Below, one piece after another: positions 22,592 through 30,251 of a stretch of DNA of 43,169 bases; positions within the stretch are counted from its first letter, which is position 1; each line of letters begins with the position of its first letter. Where the stretch lies: positions 1 to 43,169 of the forward strand of contig VEOW01000054.1 in the NCBI GenBank assembly GCA_012026785.1, given 5' to 3'. The notes beneath the pieces were generated by a model that was not told the DNA's origin, searched no databases, and saw only the letters and a list, made by a program, of their open reading frames with translations. The position numbers were made by a program, and so were the translations under genes. Source of the stretch: Chloroflexota bacterium. Its GTDB lineage: Bacteria; Chloroflexota; Limnocylindria; Limnocylindrales; CSP1-4.

Positions 22592-23341
22592 CTACTGCCC
22601 GGGAGTCGACCCGTCTCCCCGTGGCCGCTCCGTCGTGGCTGCGATCGGGGCATCTTTCGCGTGCTCTGCCTGTCGGAGGAATCGCCGGATCAGCGCAGCG
22701 ACCTTCCGGTAATGCTGCGTCAACTCCGCGACCGCTGCGTCGGCATCGCCCCGTCGCACAGCATCGTAGAAGCTGTCGTGGTGAACCGGTGAGTGCTGGA
22801 CGAGCTTCCAGCGGAGTGAGCGAGCGACTTCCTGGTGGAGCCGTGCGATCAGGCCAACGAGCCGCGGACGAGCCGTGACCGAGTACAGCCGCATGTAGAA
22901 CCGCTCTCGCTTTTCGAGTTGGTCCTCGGGATCCGTGGCACGCCCCATTTCCGCGTGGAGCTGGTCGAGCTCGGCCAGGTCGCCCTCGGTCAGTAGTGGG
23001 ATGGCCTGTCGAATCGCATGTGCCTCGAGCACGATTCGCAGTTCGTAGATCTCCTCGACCTGATCCGCATCGAGGGCGGTTACGGCGAACCCCCGATGCG
23101 GCTCAGACCGAACGAGGCCCTCGTGCTCGAGGACGCGGAGTGCCTCCCGAACAGGGATCCGACTCGTCCCGAAGATGGCTGCCAGGTCCTCCTGTCGAAG
23201 CTTTACGCCGGGCTCGACGACTCCGGAGAGCACCGCTCGCCGGACGACCGCGAGGATCAACTCCTGCACGGTCTCAGCCTGCGGCCTGAGCTCGTCGGCA
23301 AGAGCCTTGAGCTGGCCGCTGTCGAATGTCTCGGTCTTCAT
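22592..23341 (-). CDS. GntR-family regulator, FCD subfamily
   Basis: This protein of about 249 residues has an N-terminal winged helix (VQELILAVVRRAVLSG, then LRQEDLAAIFGTSRIPVREALRVLEHEGLV) and an all-helical FCD effector domain (VEEIYELRIVLEAHAIRQA, a histidine-containing FYDAVRRGDADAAVAEL). FCD regulators bind carboxylates and usually repress catabolic operons. ATG 23341 is used; GTG 23374 in the same frame has a better ribosome site (GGGAGG, 12 bases upstream) and would add 11 residues. It is read in the same direction as the aldehyde dehydrogenase upstream of it. The palindrome at 35101-35114 is of the type such proteins bind. Confidence 0.88.
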   Translation of the reverse strand: MKTETFDSGQLKALADELRPQAETVQELILAVVRRAVLSGVVEPGVKLRQEDLAAIFGTSRIPVREALRVLEHEGLVRSEPHRGFAVTALDADQVEEIYELRIVLEAHAIRQAIPLLTEGDLAELDQLHAEMGRATDPEDQLEKRERFYMRLYSVTARPRLVGLIARLHQEVARSLRWKLVQHSPVHHDSFYDAVRRGDADAAVAELTQHYRKVAALIRRFLRQAEHAKDAPIAATTERPRGDGSTPGQ

Positions 23342-23462
23342 CTTGACCGCCGTCGCGCCGCTACGTTCGAACACGCCATCTACTGACCTCCCTCGAGTGC
23401 CTCGTCGTGCAATGTACTCGACGGGACGCAAGGAATTGCAGGCGGGTTCAATGTGATCGACC

Positions 23463-24872
23463 TCATCGGAGCGACACGTTGATGCTCTTGATGAGCGAGT
23501 AGGCCTGCAGCTCATCGGCCGAGTACTCGGTGCTCGTGCCGCTGTCCTTGAACCCCCCAAACGGGACTCCGATCCAGCGTCGCTCCACCGTGTTGATCCA
23601 GACGTAACCCGACTCGACGAGGGCGGCGAGCCGATGGGCCATCACGAGGTCCCGGGTGAAGATCGACGCTGTGAGCCCGAATCGGACATCATTCACTGCC
23701 CTCAGCATGTCGGCCTCGTCGTCCCACTCGATCACCGACAGAACGGGCCCGAAGATCTCGTCGCGCCCGAGTTGCATCGAGCCGTCGACCCGGTCGAACA
23801 AGGTGGGCCGGTAGTAGTAGCCGGAGTCGAAGGGTGGATCACCGCGATGACCACCTGTGACGAGGCGCGCACCCTCCTGGTGTCCGACCTCGACATGGCG
23901 TTCAACGCGCTGTCGATGCGCCGCCGAGATGAGGGGGCCGAGGCCGGCCGCTTCGTCCTGGGGCCAACCGAACGCAAGGTCGCCGAAGCGGGCGGCGACG
24001 CGCTCGACGAATTCATCGTGAACGGACCGATGGACAAACGCCCGGGACGTCGAGCCGCATGATTGCCCAACCACGTTCCCGAGGTTCATGCCCTCGACGG
24101 CGCCGTCGACCGCGCGGTCGAGATCTGCATCGGGGAGCACGATGAGCGGGTTCTTGCCGCCGAGCTGAAACGAAAGACGCTTGACGGTCCCGCTCTGGGC
24201 GGCGAGCTCCTGGATACGCAGGGCGGTGTTGACGCTGCCGGTGAAGCCGATTCGACGAACGAGCGGATGCGCGACCAGGGCAGAACCTGTCTCGGCCCGT
24301 CCGGGCACCACGTTGAAGACGCCGGCGGGGAAATGCTCACGCGCGAGTTCACCGAGGCGGACCGCCGACAGCGGCGTCTGCTCTGCCGGCTTCAACAGAA
24401 CGCAGTTGCCGGCCACGAGGGCGGCCGCGGTTCGAGCGGTCGCGAACAGCGTCGGATGATTGAACGCGGTGATGACGCCAACGACCCCGAATGGCTCCCT
24501 TACCGTGTAGTGCAGGTGATCCGTGCTCGCCGGGATCGTCGTACCGCCGATGGTCGGGGCCAGCCCGGCGAAGAAGTCGAGGGCTTGGCTTCCCTTGATG
24601 ACGCCGTTCCGCGCCGACGTGAGTCGGAACCCACCGTTACGGCTATCCAACAGAGCGAGCTCGTCGAGATGCGCCCGCACAGCGTCCGCGAAGGCTCGGA
24701 CCCGCTCGGCGCGCGCGAGTGGCCCGAGGGCGCGCCACTCCGGTGCCGCGGCGGTCGCCGCCGCCACCGCTGCGTCGATCCCCGAGGCGCCCGTTTCCGG
24801 CACGTCTGCCAGCTTCCTGCCGAGGGCCGGCTCGAAAACCTGATAGGACGCCTCGGTGCGGATCGCAGCCAT
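23463..24872 (-). CDS. Aldehyde dehydrogenase with Gln at the general-base position
   Basis: This 469-residue NAD(P)-dependent aldehyde dehydrogenase has the catalytic Cys272 (GQSCGS), N138 (FNHPT), K161 (LLKPAEQTP), the cofactor loop FTGSVNTA and the C-terminal FGGFKDSG. The motif normally written ELGGK is FQLGGK here: Gln236 (CAG on the coding strand) replaces the conserved Glu that activates water and helps release the product. Full length and all other motifs are intact, so it is probably expressed and folded. ATG 24872 is used, with AAGGA upstream; an earlier ATG at 24938 would add a basic extension. In context it could oxidise the aromatic aldehyde released by the hydratase-aldolase at 32163. 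Confidence 0.87.
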   Translation of the reverse strand: MAAIRTEASYQVFEPALGRKLADVPETGASGIDAAVAAATAAAPEWRALGPLARAERVRAFADAVRAHLDELALLDSRNGGFRLTSARNGVIKGSQALDFFAGLAPTIGGTTIPASTDHLHYTVREPFGVVGVITAFNHPTLFATARTAAALVAGNCVLLKPAEQTPLSAVRLGELAREHFPAGVFNVVPGRAETGSALVAHPLVRRIGFTGSVNTALRIQELAAQSGTVKRLSFQLGGKNPLIVLPDADLDRAVDGAVEGMNLGNVVGQSCGSTSRAFVHRSVHDEFVERVAARFGDLAFGWPQDEAAGLGPLISAAHRQRVERHVEVGHQEGARLVTGGHRGDPPFDSGYYYRPTLFDRVDGSMQLGRDEIFGPVLSVIEWDDEADMLRAVNDVRFGLTASIFTRDLVMAHRLAALVESGYVWINTVERRWIGVPFGGFKDSGTSTEYSADELQAYSLIKSINVSLR

Positions 24873-24924
24873 GCCCTCGTTCCTTGAGCCGCAAACATGA
24901 GTACAAAATGACTGGCGGCGGATA

Positions 24925-24935
24925 GCATAGTATGC
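24925..24935. promoter_or_regulatory. Palindrome in the ALDH/VOC divergent promoter region
   Basis: GCATAGTATGC has perfect five-base arms around one base, set in a locally AT-richer stretch of this GC-rich window. It lies 53 bases upstream of the aldehyde dehydrogenase ATG and 75 bases before the VOC gene. It could be an operator for either; no second copy was found. Confidence 0.4.
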
Positions 24936-24941
24936 CATAGT

Positions 24942-24954
24942 GTCGACGTTCGAC
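24942..24954. promoter_or_regulatory. Second palindrome in the divergent promoter region
   Basis: GTCGACGTTCGAC has perfect arms GTCGA and TCGAC around CGT, seven bases after the GCATAGTATGC palindrome. Short GC-rich palindromes are common by chance, so this is a weak operator candidate. Confidence 0.25.
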
Positions 24955-25009
24955 GGACTGGGAGGATGCGTCGAAGTCTCCCAGGCGCGGCGAATTGGTG
25001 GAGGTACCG

Positions 25010-25387
25010 GTGGACATCAGGGGCATCGTCGTCGTTGGGACCTACACCGACCGCCATGCAGAGACGGTCAGATTCTTCCGGGAGGTCCTCGGTCTACGGG
25101 CCGACCATGATGAGCCCGGGTTCACCAACTTCCGCCTCCCAGACACAGGGAAGATCGAGGTCCTCGGACCGGAGCACGGCCACGAGCACGGTCACGCTCG
25201 GTTCACGACGGCGCCCGTACCCGGCCTGCTCGTGCCGAATATCGTGGCAGCGCGTGCGGAGCTCGAAGCTGCCAACGTGGAGCTCCTGGGGCCACTTCTC
25301 GGCGATCCGGCCGTCAACGCGTGGCAGCATTTCCGTGCTCCGGATGGGAACGTCTACTCGCTGACCTTCGGGCAGTATCGACGCTGA
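25010..25387 (+). CDS. Single-domain VOC (glyoxalase/extradiol-like) protein
   Basis: This 125-residue vicinal-oxygen-chelate domain starts with the first beta strand IRGIVVVGTYTDRHAETVRFF and ends with FRAPDGNVYSLTFGQ, typical of the fold. A His-rich loop, GPEHGHEHGHARF, lies in the middle. These proteins usually act as dimers with a divalent metal, as isomerases, lyases or dioxygenases. GTG 25010 is chosen because GGAGG at 25000-25004 precedes it; an upstream TTG (24995) is less likely. It is transcribed away from the aldehyde dehydrogenase and 65 bases before the first ABC transporter. Its reaction is not predictable. Confidence 0.75.
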   Translation: MDIRGIVVVGTYTDRHAETVRFFREVLGLRADHDEPGFTNFRLPDTGKIEVLGPEHGHEHGHARFTTAPVPGLLVPNIVAARAELEAANVELLGPLLGDPAVNAWQHFRAPDGNVYSLTFGQYRR

Positions 25388-25452
25388 GGACGGGCTCTGG
25401 CTCGCCCTCCCGCGGCTGCAGCCTGTCGACCTCCAGCGGCACAATCATTCGG

Positions 25453-26289
25453 ATGGTGGCCAGCAACGGCTCGATGGCGACGCAATCCATGGCTCATGCT
25501 GTCAAGGCGAGTTCCTCATCGGCTCTGGGCGCGATCCAGGTCGAAGGTGTCGGCAAGGTATACCCGAGCCGCAGGGGGGCGGCGTCGATCGTCGCGGTGA
25601 AGGATGTGTCCTTCTCGGTCGCGGCCGGCGAGTTCGTCTCACTCGTGGGCCCGAGTGGCTGCGGCAAATCCACGATGCTCATGGCCATTGCGGGGCTCAC
25701 CCAGCCATCCGGTGGCCGCGTGGTCATTGATGGTCAGCCAGTGACCGCACCTCGCCGCTCGGTCGGAGTCATGTTCCAGACCCCCGAGCTCTTCCGCTGG
25801 CGGAATGTGCTCGAGAATGTCCTCCTGCCCGTCGACGTCTTCGGGCTGAACCGCGCGGCGTACCTGGAACGGGCGCGTGAGCTCCTTCGGCTCGCGGGCC
25901 TTGGAGCCTTCGAGCACGCGTATCCACAGGAGCTGTCCGGCGGGATGGAGCAGAGAACCGCCCTCTGCCGTGTCCTCGTTGCCGATCCGTCGATCGTCTT
26001 GATGGACGAGCCCTTTGGCGCGCTTGACGAGTTCACCCGCGAGCGTCTCAACATCGAGTTGCTGCGGATCTGGGACGCCACGCGAAAGACCGTCGTCTTC
26101 GTCACCCACAACATCGGAGAGGCCGTCTTCCTCTCCGATCGGGTGATCGTGATGGGCACCCAACCCGGTCGAGTCCTCGAGGACGTGCAGGTCCCGCTGC
26201 CGCGGCCGAGGACGGTCGAGAGCATGCGCGAGCGCCCCTATCACGAGACGCTCTACCACATCCGGGATCTCCTCGGGCTCTCGCACTGA
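25453..26289 (+). CDS. ABC transporter ATPase, NitT/TauT type, system 1
   Basis: This 278-residue ATPase has Walker A GPSGCGKST (66-74), a Q-loop MFQTPELF, signature LSGGMEQ (161-167), Walker B VLMDEP (182-187) and the switch His219 in VTHN. The pattern is that of SsuB/TauB/NrtD energising units of importers for sulfonates, nitrate, taurine, pyrimidine precursors and aromatic acids. ATG 25453 is used; 25474 and 25489 are in the same frame, and none has a strong ribosome site. Two permease genes and a binding protein follow, completing a full importer. Confidence 0.92.
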   Translation: MVASNGSMATQSMAHAVKASSSSALGAIQVEGVGKVYPSRRGAASIVAVKDVSFSVAAGEFVSLVGPSGCGKSTMLMAIAGLTQPSGGRVVIDGQPVTAPRRSVGVMFQTPELFRWRNVLENVLLPVDVFGLNRAAYLERARELLRLAGLGAFEHAYPQELSGGMEQRTALCRVLVADPSIVLMDEPFGALDEFTRERLNIELLRIWDATRKTVVFVTHNIGEAVFLSDRVIVMGTQPGRVLEDVQVPLPRPRTVESMRERPYHETLYHIRDLLGLSH

Positions 26290-26298
26290 GGCGCGGCG

Positions 26299-27108
26299 AT
26301 GGCTGCTGACGGGAACGGATTCGCTCCCGAGATGACAACCTCCTCACGACTGCTCTCGCCCCGGGCCGTCGACGCCCTCCTGACGATCGGGACGCTGGCC
26401 GGGCTCCTCGTCTTGTGGTACTGGGCAAATGCATCTCGCGCTGTCTCCTCGCTGCTGCTACCGGCCCCGCTCGCGGTGGCCGAAGGGTTCATCACGCTGG
26501 TGACCTCGAGCTTCTTCTACGGCCACCTCTTCGCAACCGCCTTCGAGACGATCGTCGGGTTCGCGCTCGCGGCCGTGGCCGGGATCCTCCTGGCGGTTGC
26601 CCTCTCCCAGTCCCGCTTCGTCGAGCGGATCGCTCAGCCATATATCGTCGTCTTCCAGGTGCTCCCGAAAGTCGCCCTTGCACCGGTGCTCGTGATCTGG
26701 CTCGGCTTCGGATTCGAGTCGAAGATCGCCTTATCGGCAGCCATCGCATTCTTCCCGGTACTCGTGAACACGATGAAGGGCATCGAAGGGGTTCCCGCCA
26801 ACGCCGTCCGGCTGATGCGATCGCTGGCGGCCTCGCGACGCCAGGTGTTCACCATGCTGACCGTCCCTGTGGCGCTTCCGTACATCTTCGCCGGGCTGCG
26901 GTCGGCCGCGACCCTCGCACTGATCGGCGCGGTCGTTGGTGAATACGTGACCGCTCGCGAGGGCCTCGGCAAACTCCTGGTGACCTTCAGCGCGAATGCC
27001 CAGCAGCCCCTCGTCTGGGCGACGACTGCCGTGATCGGGGCACTCGGACTGTTGCTCTACGGGATCATGATCCTGATCAGCCGACGGGTGGTCTGGTGGC
27101 GGGCGTGA
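26299..27108 (+). CDS. ABC transporter permease A, NitT/TauT type, system 1
   Basis: This 269-residue inner-membrane protein has about six hydrophobic segments, starting TIGTLAGLLVLWYWA, and a cytoplasmic coupling loop of the binding-protein-dependent family (NAVRLMRSLAASRRQVFTML, then IFAGLRSAATLALIGAVVGEY). It pairs with the next gene. Start ATG 26299 lies ten bases after the ATPase stop. Its TGA overlaps the GTG of permease B. A basic patch, SRRVVWWRA, closes the protein and is also the end of permease B. Confidence 0.9.
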   Translation: MAADGNGFAPEMTTSSRLLSPRAVDALLTIGTLAGLLVLWYWANASRAVSSLLLPAPLAVAEGFITLVTSSFFYGHLFATAFETIVGFALAAVAGILLAVALSQSRFVERIAQPYIVVFQVLPKVALAPVLVIWLGFGFESKIALSAAIAFFPVLVNTMKGIEGVPANAVRLMRSLAASRRQVFTMLTVPVALPYIFAGLRSAATLALIGAVVGEYVTAREGLGKLLVTFSANAQQPLVWATTAVIGALGLLLYGIMILISRRVVWWRA

Positions 27109-27968
27109 GCGCGGTCGACCCGACCGTCGAGTCCTCCATCGAAGGCCAAGCCAATGCGAGGGCACCGGGAACCGTCCCTGGCAGTAACGACGACAAGCCG
27201 GGCCTGGATCCACTGCAGCGACGTTGGGTGGAGCCGATCGTGTCGCTCGGTGTCCTCATCACATTCCTGCTTGCCTGGACCCTGTCCAGCCAGCTCCGAC
27301 TGATATCGCCGCTGGTACTGCCGCCACCCGCAAGCATCGCGACCGAAATCATGGACGTCGTGCGCGCACCGTGGTTCCTCGGTGACCTGGTCGCGACAAC
27401 GACCGAGACGATCGTCGGCTATCTCCTCGCCGCCGTCGTGGCCATCTTCCTGGGTGTCGTCCTCAGCACCTTCCGACGTCTGCGCCGGATCGTCTACCCG
27501 TACGTTGTCGTGTTCCAGGTGATCCCATCGGTCGCACTTGCGCCCGTCCTGATCATCTGGCTCGGGCCCGGAATATCGTCGAAGATCGGCCTCGCCTTCA
27601 CGATCTCCTTCTTCGTCGTCCTGGTCAACACCATCGAAGGGCTCGAGCGGGTGCCGGCGAACAGCCTACGACTCATGACTTCGCTGGCGGCCTCGCGCCG
27701 ACAGACCTTCCTGATGCTGTCGCTGCCCGCGGCCCTACCGTACGTCTTCGCCGGCCTCCGTACCTCTGCCACCCTCGCGCTCATCGGCGCCCTTGTCGGC
27801 GAGTTCATCACGTCGACGGCGGGCCTGGGCCGTCGCCTCGTGGAGTTCAGCTTTGCGATGAAGGCCGACTCCGTGTGGGCTCTGCTCGTCCTCATCGGCG
27901 CACTCGGCATGGTGCTCTACGGCATCGTCGCGCTCATCGACCGGCGGGTCGTGTGGTGGCGAGCCTAA
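27105..27968 (+). CDS. ABC transporter permease B, NitT/TauT type, system 1
   Basis: This protein of about 287 residues is a paralogue of permease A. It shares QVIPSVALAPVLIIWLG, NSLRLMTSLAASRRQ, FAGLRTSATLALIGALVGEF and the terminal RRVVWWRA. An N-terminal charged, proline-containing extension of about 35 residues precedes the first membrane segment. GTG 27105 overlaps the upstream TGA; GTG 27096 is an in-frame alternative. Two different permeases in one NitT/TauT cassette suggest a heterodimeric channel, whereas the classical systems use two copies of one. Confidence 0.9.
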   Translation: MSAVDPTVESSIEGQANARAPGTVPGSNDDKPGLDPLQRRWVEPIVSLGVLITFLLAWTLSSQLRLISPLVLPPPASIATEIMDVVRAPWFLGDLVATTTETIVGYLLAAVVAIFLGVVLSTFRRLRRIVYPYVVVFQVIPSVALAPVLIIWLGPGISSKIGLAFTISFFVVLVNTIEGLERVPANSLRLMTSLAASRRQTFLMLSLPAALPYVFAGLRTSATLALIGALVGEFITSTAGLGRRLVEFSFAMKADSVWALLVLIGALGMVLYGIVALIDRRVVWWRA

Positions 27969-27971
27969 AGG

Positions 27972-27992
27972 TTTTCGGATCGTCGCCGAAAA
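27972..27992. other. Stem-loop after permease B
   Basis: TTTTCGG (27972-27978) and CCGAAAA (27986-27992) form a perfect seven-base inverted repeat with a seven-base loop, starting three bases after the permease stop. There is no U-run after the plus-strand stem, so it is not a classical terminator. It may be an mRNA-stability hairpin between permease and binding protein, or an operator. Confidence 0.45.
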
Positions 27993-28048
27993 TGTATCCA
28001 AAGCACCGATCGAGCGGTTGCAGTGAGATGTGGATCGAGTACAGAATG

Positions 28049-28076
28049 TTGACAAGCGCAGACGAGCACCCATAGT
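28049..28076 (+). promoter_or_regulatory. Candidate promoter of the binding-protein gene, system 1
   Basis: A perfect TTGACA (28049-28054) and CATAGT (28071-28076, 4 of 6) are separated by 16 bases, 45 bases before the start codon. A separate promoter would allow the binding protein to be made in excess over the membrane parts, as is usual for ABC importers. Confidence 0.5.
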
Positions 28077-28120
28077 GTGATCCTCCCCGGTGCGGGGAGT
28101 CTGCGAGGAGGAGACAGAAG

Positions 28121-29281
28121 ATGCGCGCGTTCCGGCTGTCGCGAGTGATCCTCGCCATGACGGCCTCGGTCGTGTTGTTCGCCCAGGCATGTACGACCAC
28201 GCCGGCCACCACCCCCGGGCCGACGGGAGGCGGGCAGGCCACGCCTGTCGCCACCGAGGCGCCGACCACGAAGCCGGTGGTCACGGTTCGCGCCCTGCTC
28301 CCGTTCGTTCGAGGCCCGGCGTTCTTCGCCCAGATGATCGCCGAGCAGAACGGGTACTTCGCCGAGGAAGGCATCGATATTCGCTGGGAACCGTCAGAAG
28401 GTAGCTCCTTCGCGGTCCAGCAGGTGATCGCCGGGAACGCCGACGTCGCGATCACCATCACCGACAACGCAATGCTCGGCTTCGCCCAGAGCCCGACATT
28501 CAAGAACACCTACAACATGAACGGCGAGGCGACCGGCCATCTCAACGACACGTGGGCGCTCAAGTCGAGCGGTTTCGATTCGATGGACGACCTCCGTGGC
28601 TCGGACATCGGTGTCAAGGACCTCGCTGGTGGAGAAGTCCCGGGGCTCCGCGTCGCCCTGCAGAAGGTCGGCCTCACCGAAGGCACGGACTACAACATCG
28701 TGCCCCTCGGCGAGGACCCCGCCGTTCAGGCGGAGGCCTTGAGCAGCGGCAAGGTCGGAGCGTTCCGGGTGACCTTCCTCAGCCTCGTCGCCGTAAAGGA
28801 GGCGGTGGCGTCGCAGGGCGACGAGCTCGTCTGCATCTCGTGTGACGAGAGCGAGCTCATCAGCTCGCTGATCATCATCGCCAGCAACGACCTCATCGAG
28901 AACCAGCCGGAAGTCGTCGCCGGGCTTGGACGCGCGATCGCAAAGGGCACGCTGTTCGGACTGACGAACCCCGAGGCGACGGTCCAGATCGTCATGGCTG
29001 CAGCGCCCGAGCAGACCGATGCCGACCTTGTTGCGGCCCAGCTCGCCGCTACTCTCGCTCAGCACGAGCCCGGGCCTCCGCCCGCGGACCGGAACAACTT
29101 CGGCTACATCAACGCGGAGGGGCTCCAGAACACCATGGATGTCCTGCTCTCGCCGGGCAACCCGAGCGGACTCGAGGCGCCGATCGACCTCAATGCCTTC
29201 CACACGAACGACTTCGTCGACGAATACAACGACTACGATCAGGCGGCGATCATCGCGGCCGCGGAGGATTGGACGCCGTAG
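28121..29281 (+). CDS. NMT1/TauA-like substrate-binding lipoprotein, system 1
   Basis: This 386-residue protein has a basic N-terminus, a hydrophobic stretch and a lipobox-like end (FAQAC, Cys24), then a Thr/Pro/Gly-rich linker to about residue 55. The binding domain begins TVRALLPFVRGPAFFAQMIAEQNGYFAEEGIDI, the first strand and helix of the NMT1/TauA family, and includes VIAGNADVAITITDN. It would hold a small, often anionic ligand outside the membrane for permeases A and B. GGAGGAG lies at about 28108-28114, seven bases before ATG 28121. The gene has its own promoter candidate and follows the permease hairpin. Confidence 0.9.
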   Translation: MRAFRLSRVILAMTASVVLFAQACTTTPATTPGPTGGGQATPVATEAPTTKPVVTVRALLPFVRGPAFFAQMIAEQNGYFAEEGIDIRWEPSEGSSFAVQQVIAGNADVAITITDNAMLGFAQSPTFKNTYNMNGEATGHLNDTWALKSSGFDSMDDLRGSDIGVKDLAGGEVPGLRVALQKVGLTEGTDYNIVPLGEDPAVQAEALSSGKVGAFRVTFLSLVAVKEAVASQGDELVCISCDESELISSLIIIASNDLIENQPEVVAGLGRAIAKGTLFGLTNPEATVQIVMAAAPEQTDADLVAAQLAATLAQHEPGPPPADRNNFGYINAEGLQNTMDVLLSPGNPSGLEAPIDLNAFHTNDFVDEYNDYDQAAIIAAAEDWTP

Positions 29282-29360
29282 CGGAGGCAGCGGCGAATCA
29301 TCGCGTGGGATCGGGCTCGCTGCGCGCCTGGAGCGCGGTCCCGCCGTTGGAGGAAGTGTC

Positions 29361-30251
29361 TTGATCACGCAACTCGGATATGTCGGCTTCGCCGTGACCG
29401 ACCTCGAGCGCTGGGAGCTTGTGGCGACCAAGGTCGTTGGGCTCGCGGTCTCCGCGCGCGGCGATGACGGCACGCTCTACCTGCGGATGGACGAGTATCA
29501 CCATCGCATCCTCGTTCATCCGGGAGACTCCGATGACATCTCGTACATCGGATGGCAGGTAAAGGGCCCGGCCGAATTGGTCGCAATGACGGAGCGTCTC
29601 CGGGCAGCGGGGGTGGAGGTGACACCAGGAACGACAGAGCAGATCGAGGTCCGCAAGGTCCGCGACCTGGTCCGGTTCGAGGACCCAGCCGGCTACGCCA
29701 TGGAGATCTTCTACGGGCCGCTTGATCGCGTACACGAACCTTTCGTGCCGGCCCGACCGATGGTCGGCTTCAAGGCGTCGGAGCAGGGCCTGGGGCACGT
29801 GGTCCTGCGCGTCCCCGACCGGGACGCCTGCGAGCGGTTCTACATCGACGTCCTCGGCCTGAAGCTGAGCGACTACGGCTCAGGCAAGCTCGCGTTCTTT
29901 CACTGCAACCCCCGTCACCACTCCCTCGCGATCGCCCCAGCCGACCAAATCCCGGGGCCGCGGCGAATTATCCACATCATGCTCGAGGCGCTCAGCCTCG
30001 ACGATCTCGGCACGGCGATGGATCTGTGCGAGCAGCACGGCGTCCCCATGCTCGAAACGTTGGGCAAGCATCCCAACGATCTGATGGTCTCGTTCTACCT
30101 TGAGACGCCGTCGAAGTTCGGGATCGAGTACGGGTTCGGGGGACGCGATATCGACGACGCGACCTGGGAGGTCCGGCGCTACGACAAGCGTGACCTGTGG
30201 GGTCATCGGCGAATCGCCCAGCCCGCCACCGCGCCCACCGGCCATGGCTGA
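29361..30251 (+). CDS. Extradiol ring-cleavage dioxygenase, type I (VOC)
   Basis: This 296-residue two-domain VOC protein has the complete iron triad in the C-terminal domain: H146 (GLGHVVL), H205 (IIHIML) and E256 (FGIEYG). The N-terminal domain lacks these ligands, as usual in BphC/NahC-type enzymes. It would cleave a catechol-type ring next to the two hydroxyls, using Fe(II) and O2. TTG 29361 is chosen because GGAGGAAG lies at 29349-29356. It overlaps the Rieske alpha gene by eight bases, so ring hydroxylation and ring cleavage are coupled in one operon. Substrate range is not known. Confidence 0.9.
   Translation: MITQLGYVGFAVTDLERWELVATKVVGLAVSARGDDGTLYLRMDEYHHRILVHPGDSDDISYIGWQVKGPAELVAMTERLRAAGVEVTPGTTEQIEVRKVRDLVRFEDPAGYAMEIFYGPLDRVHEPFVPARPMVGFKASEQGLGHVVLRVPDRDACERFYIDVLGLKLSDYGSGKLAFFHCNPRHHSLAIAPADQIPGPRRIIHIMLEALSLDDLGTAMDLCEQHGVPMLETLGKHPNDLMVSFYLETPSKFGIEYGFGGRDIDDATWEVRRYDKRDLWGHRRIAQPATAPTGHG

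Noticed and set aside
23409-23441. TGCAAT/ATTGCA inverted repeat upstream of the GntR gene
   Set aside because: The six-base arms are 21 bases apart and unrelated to the other candidate sites; chance is likely.
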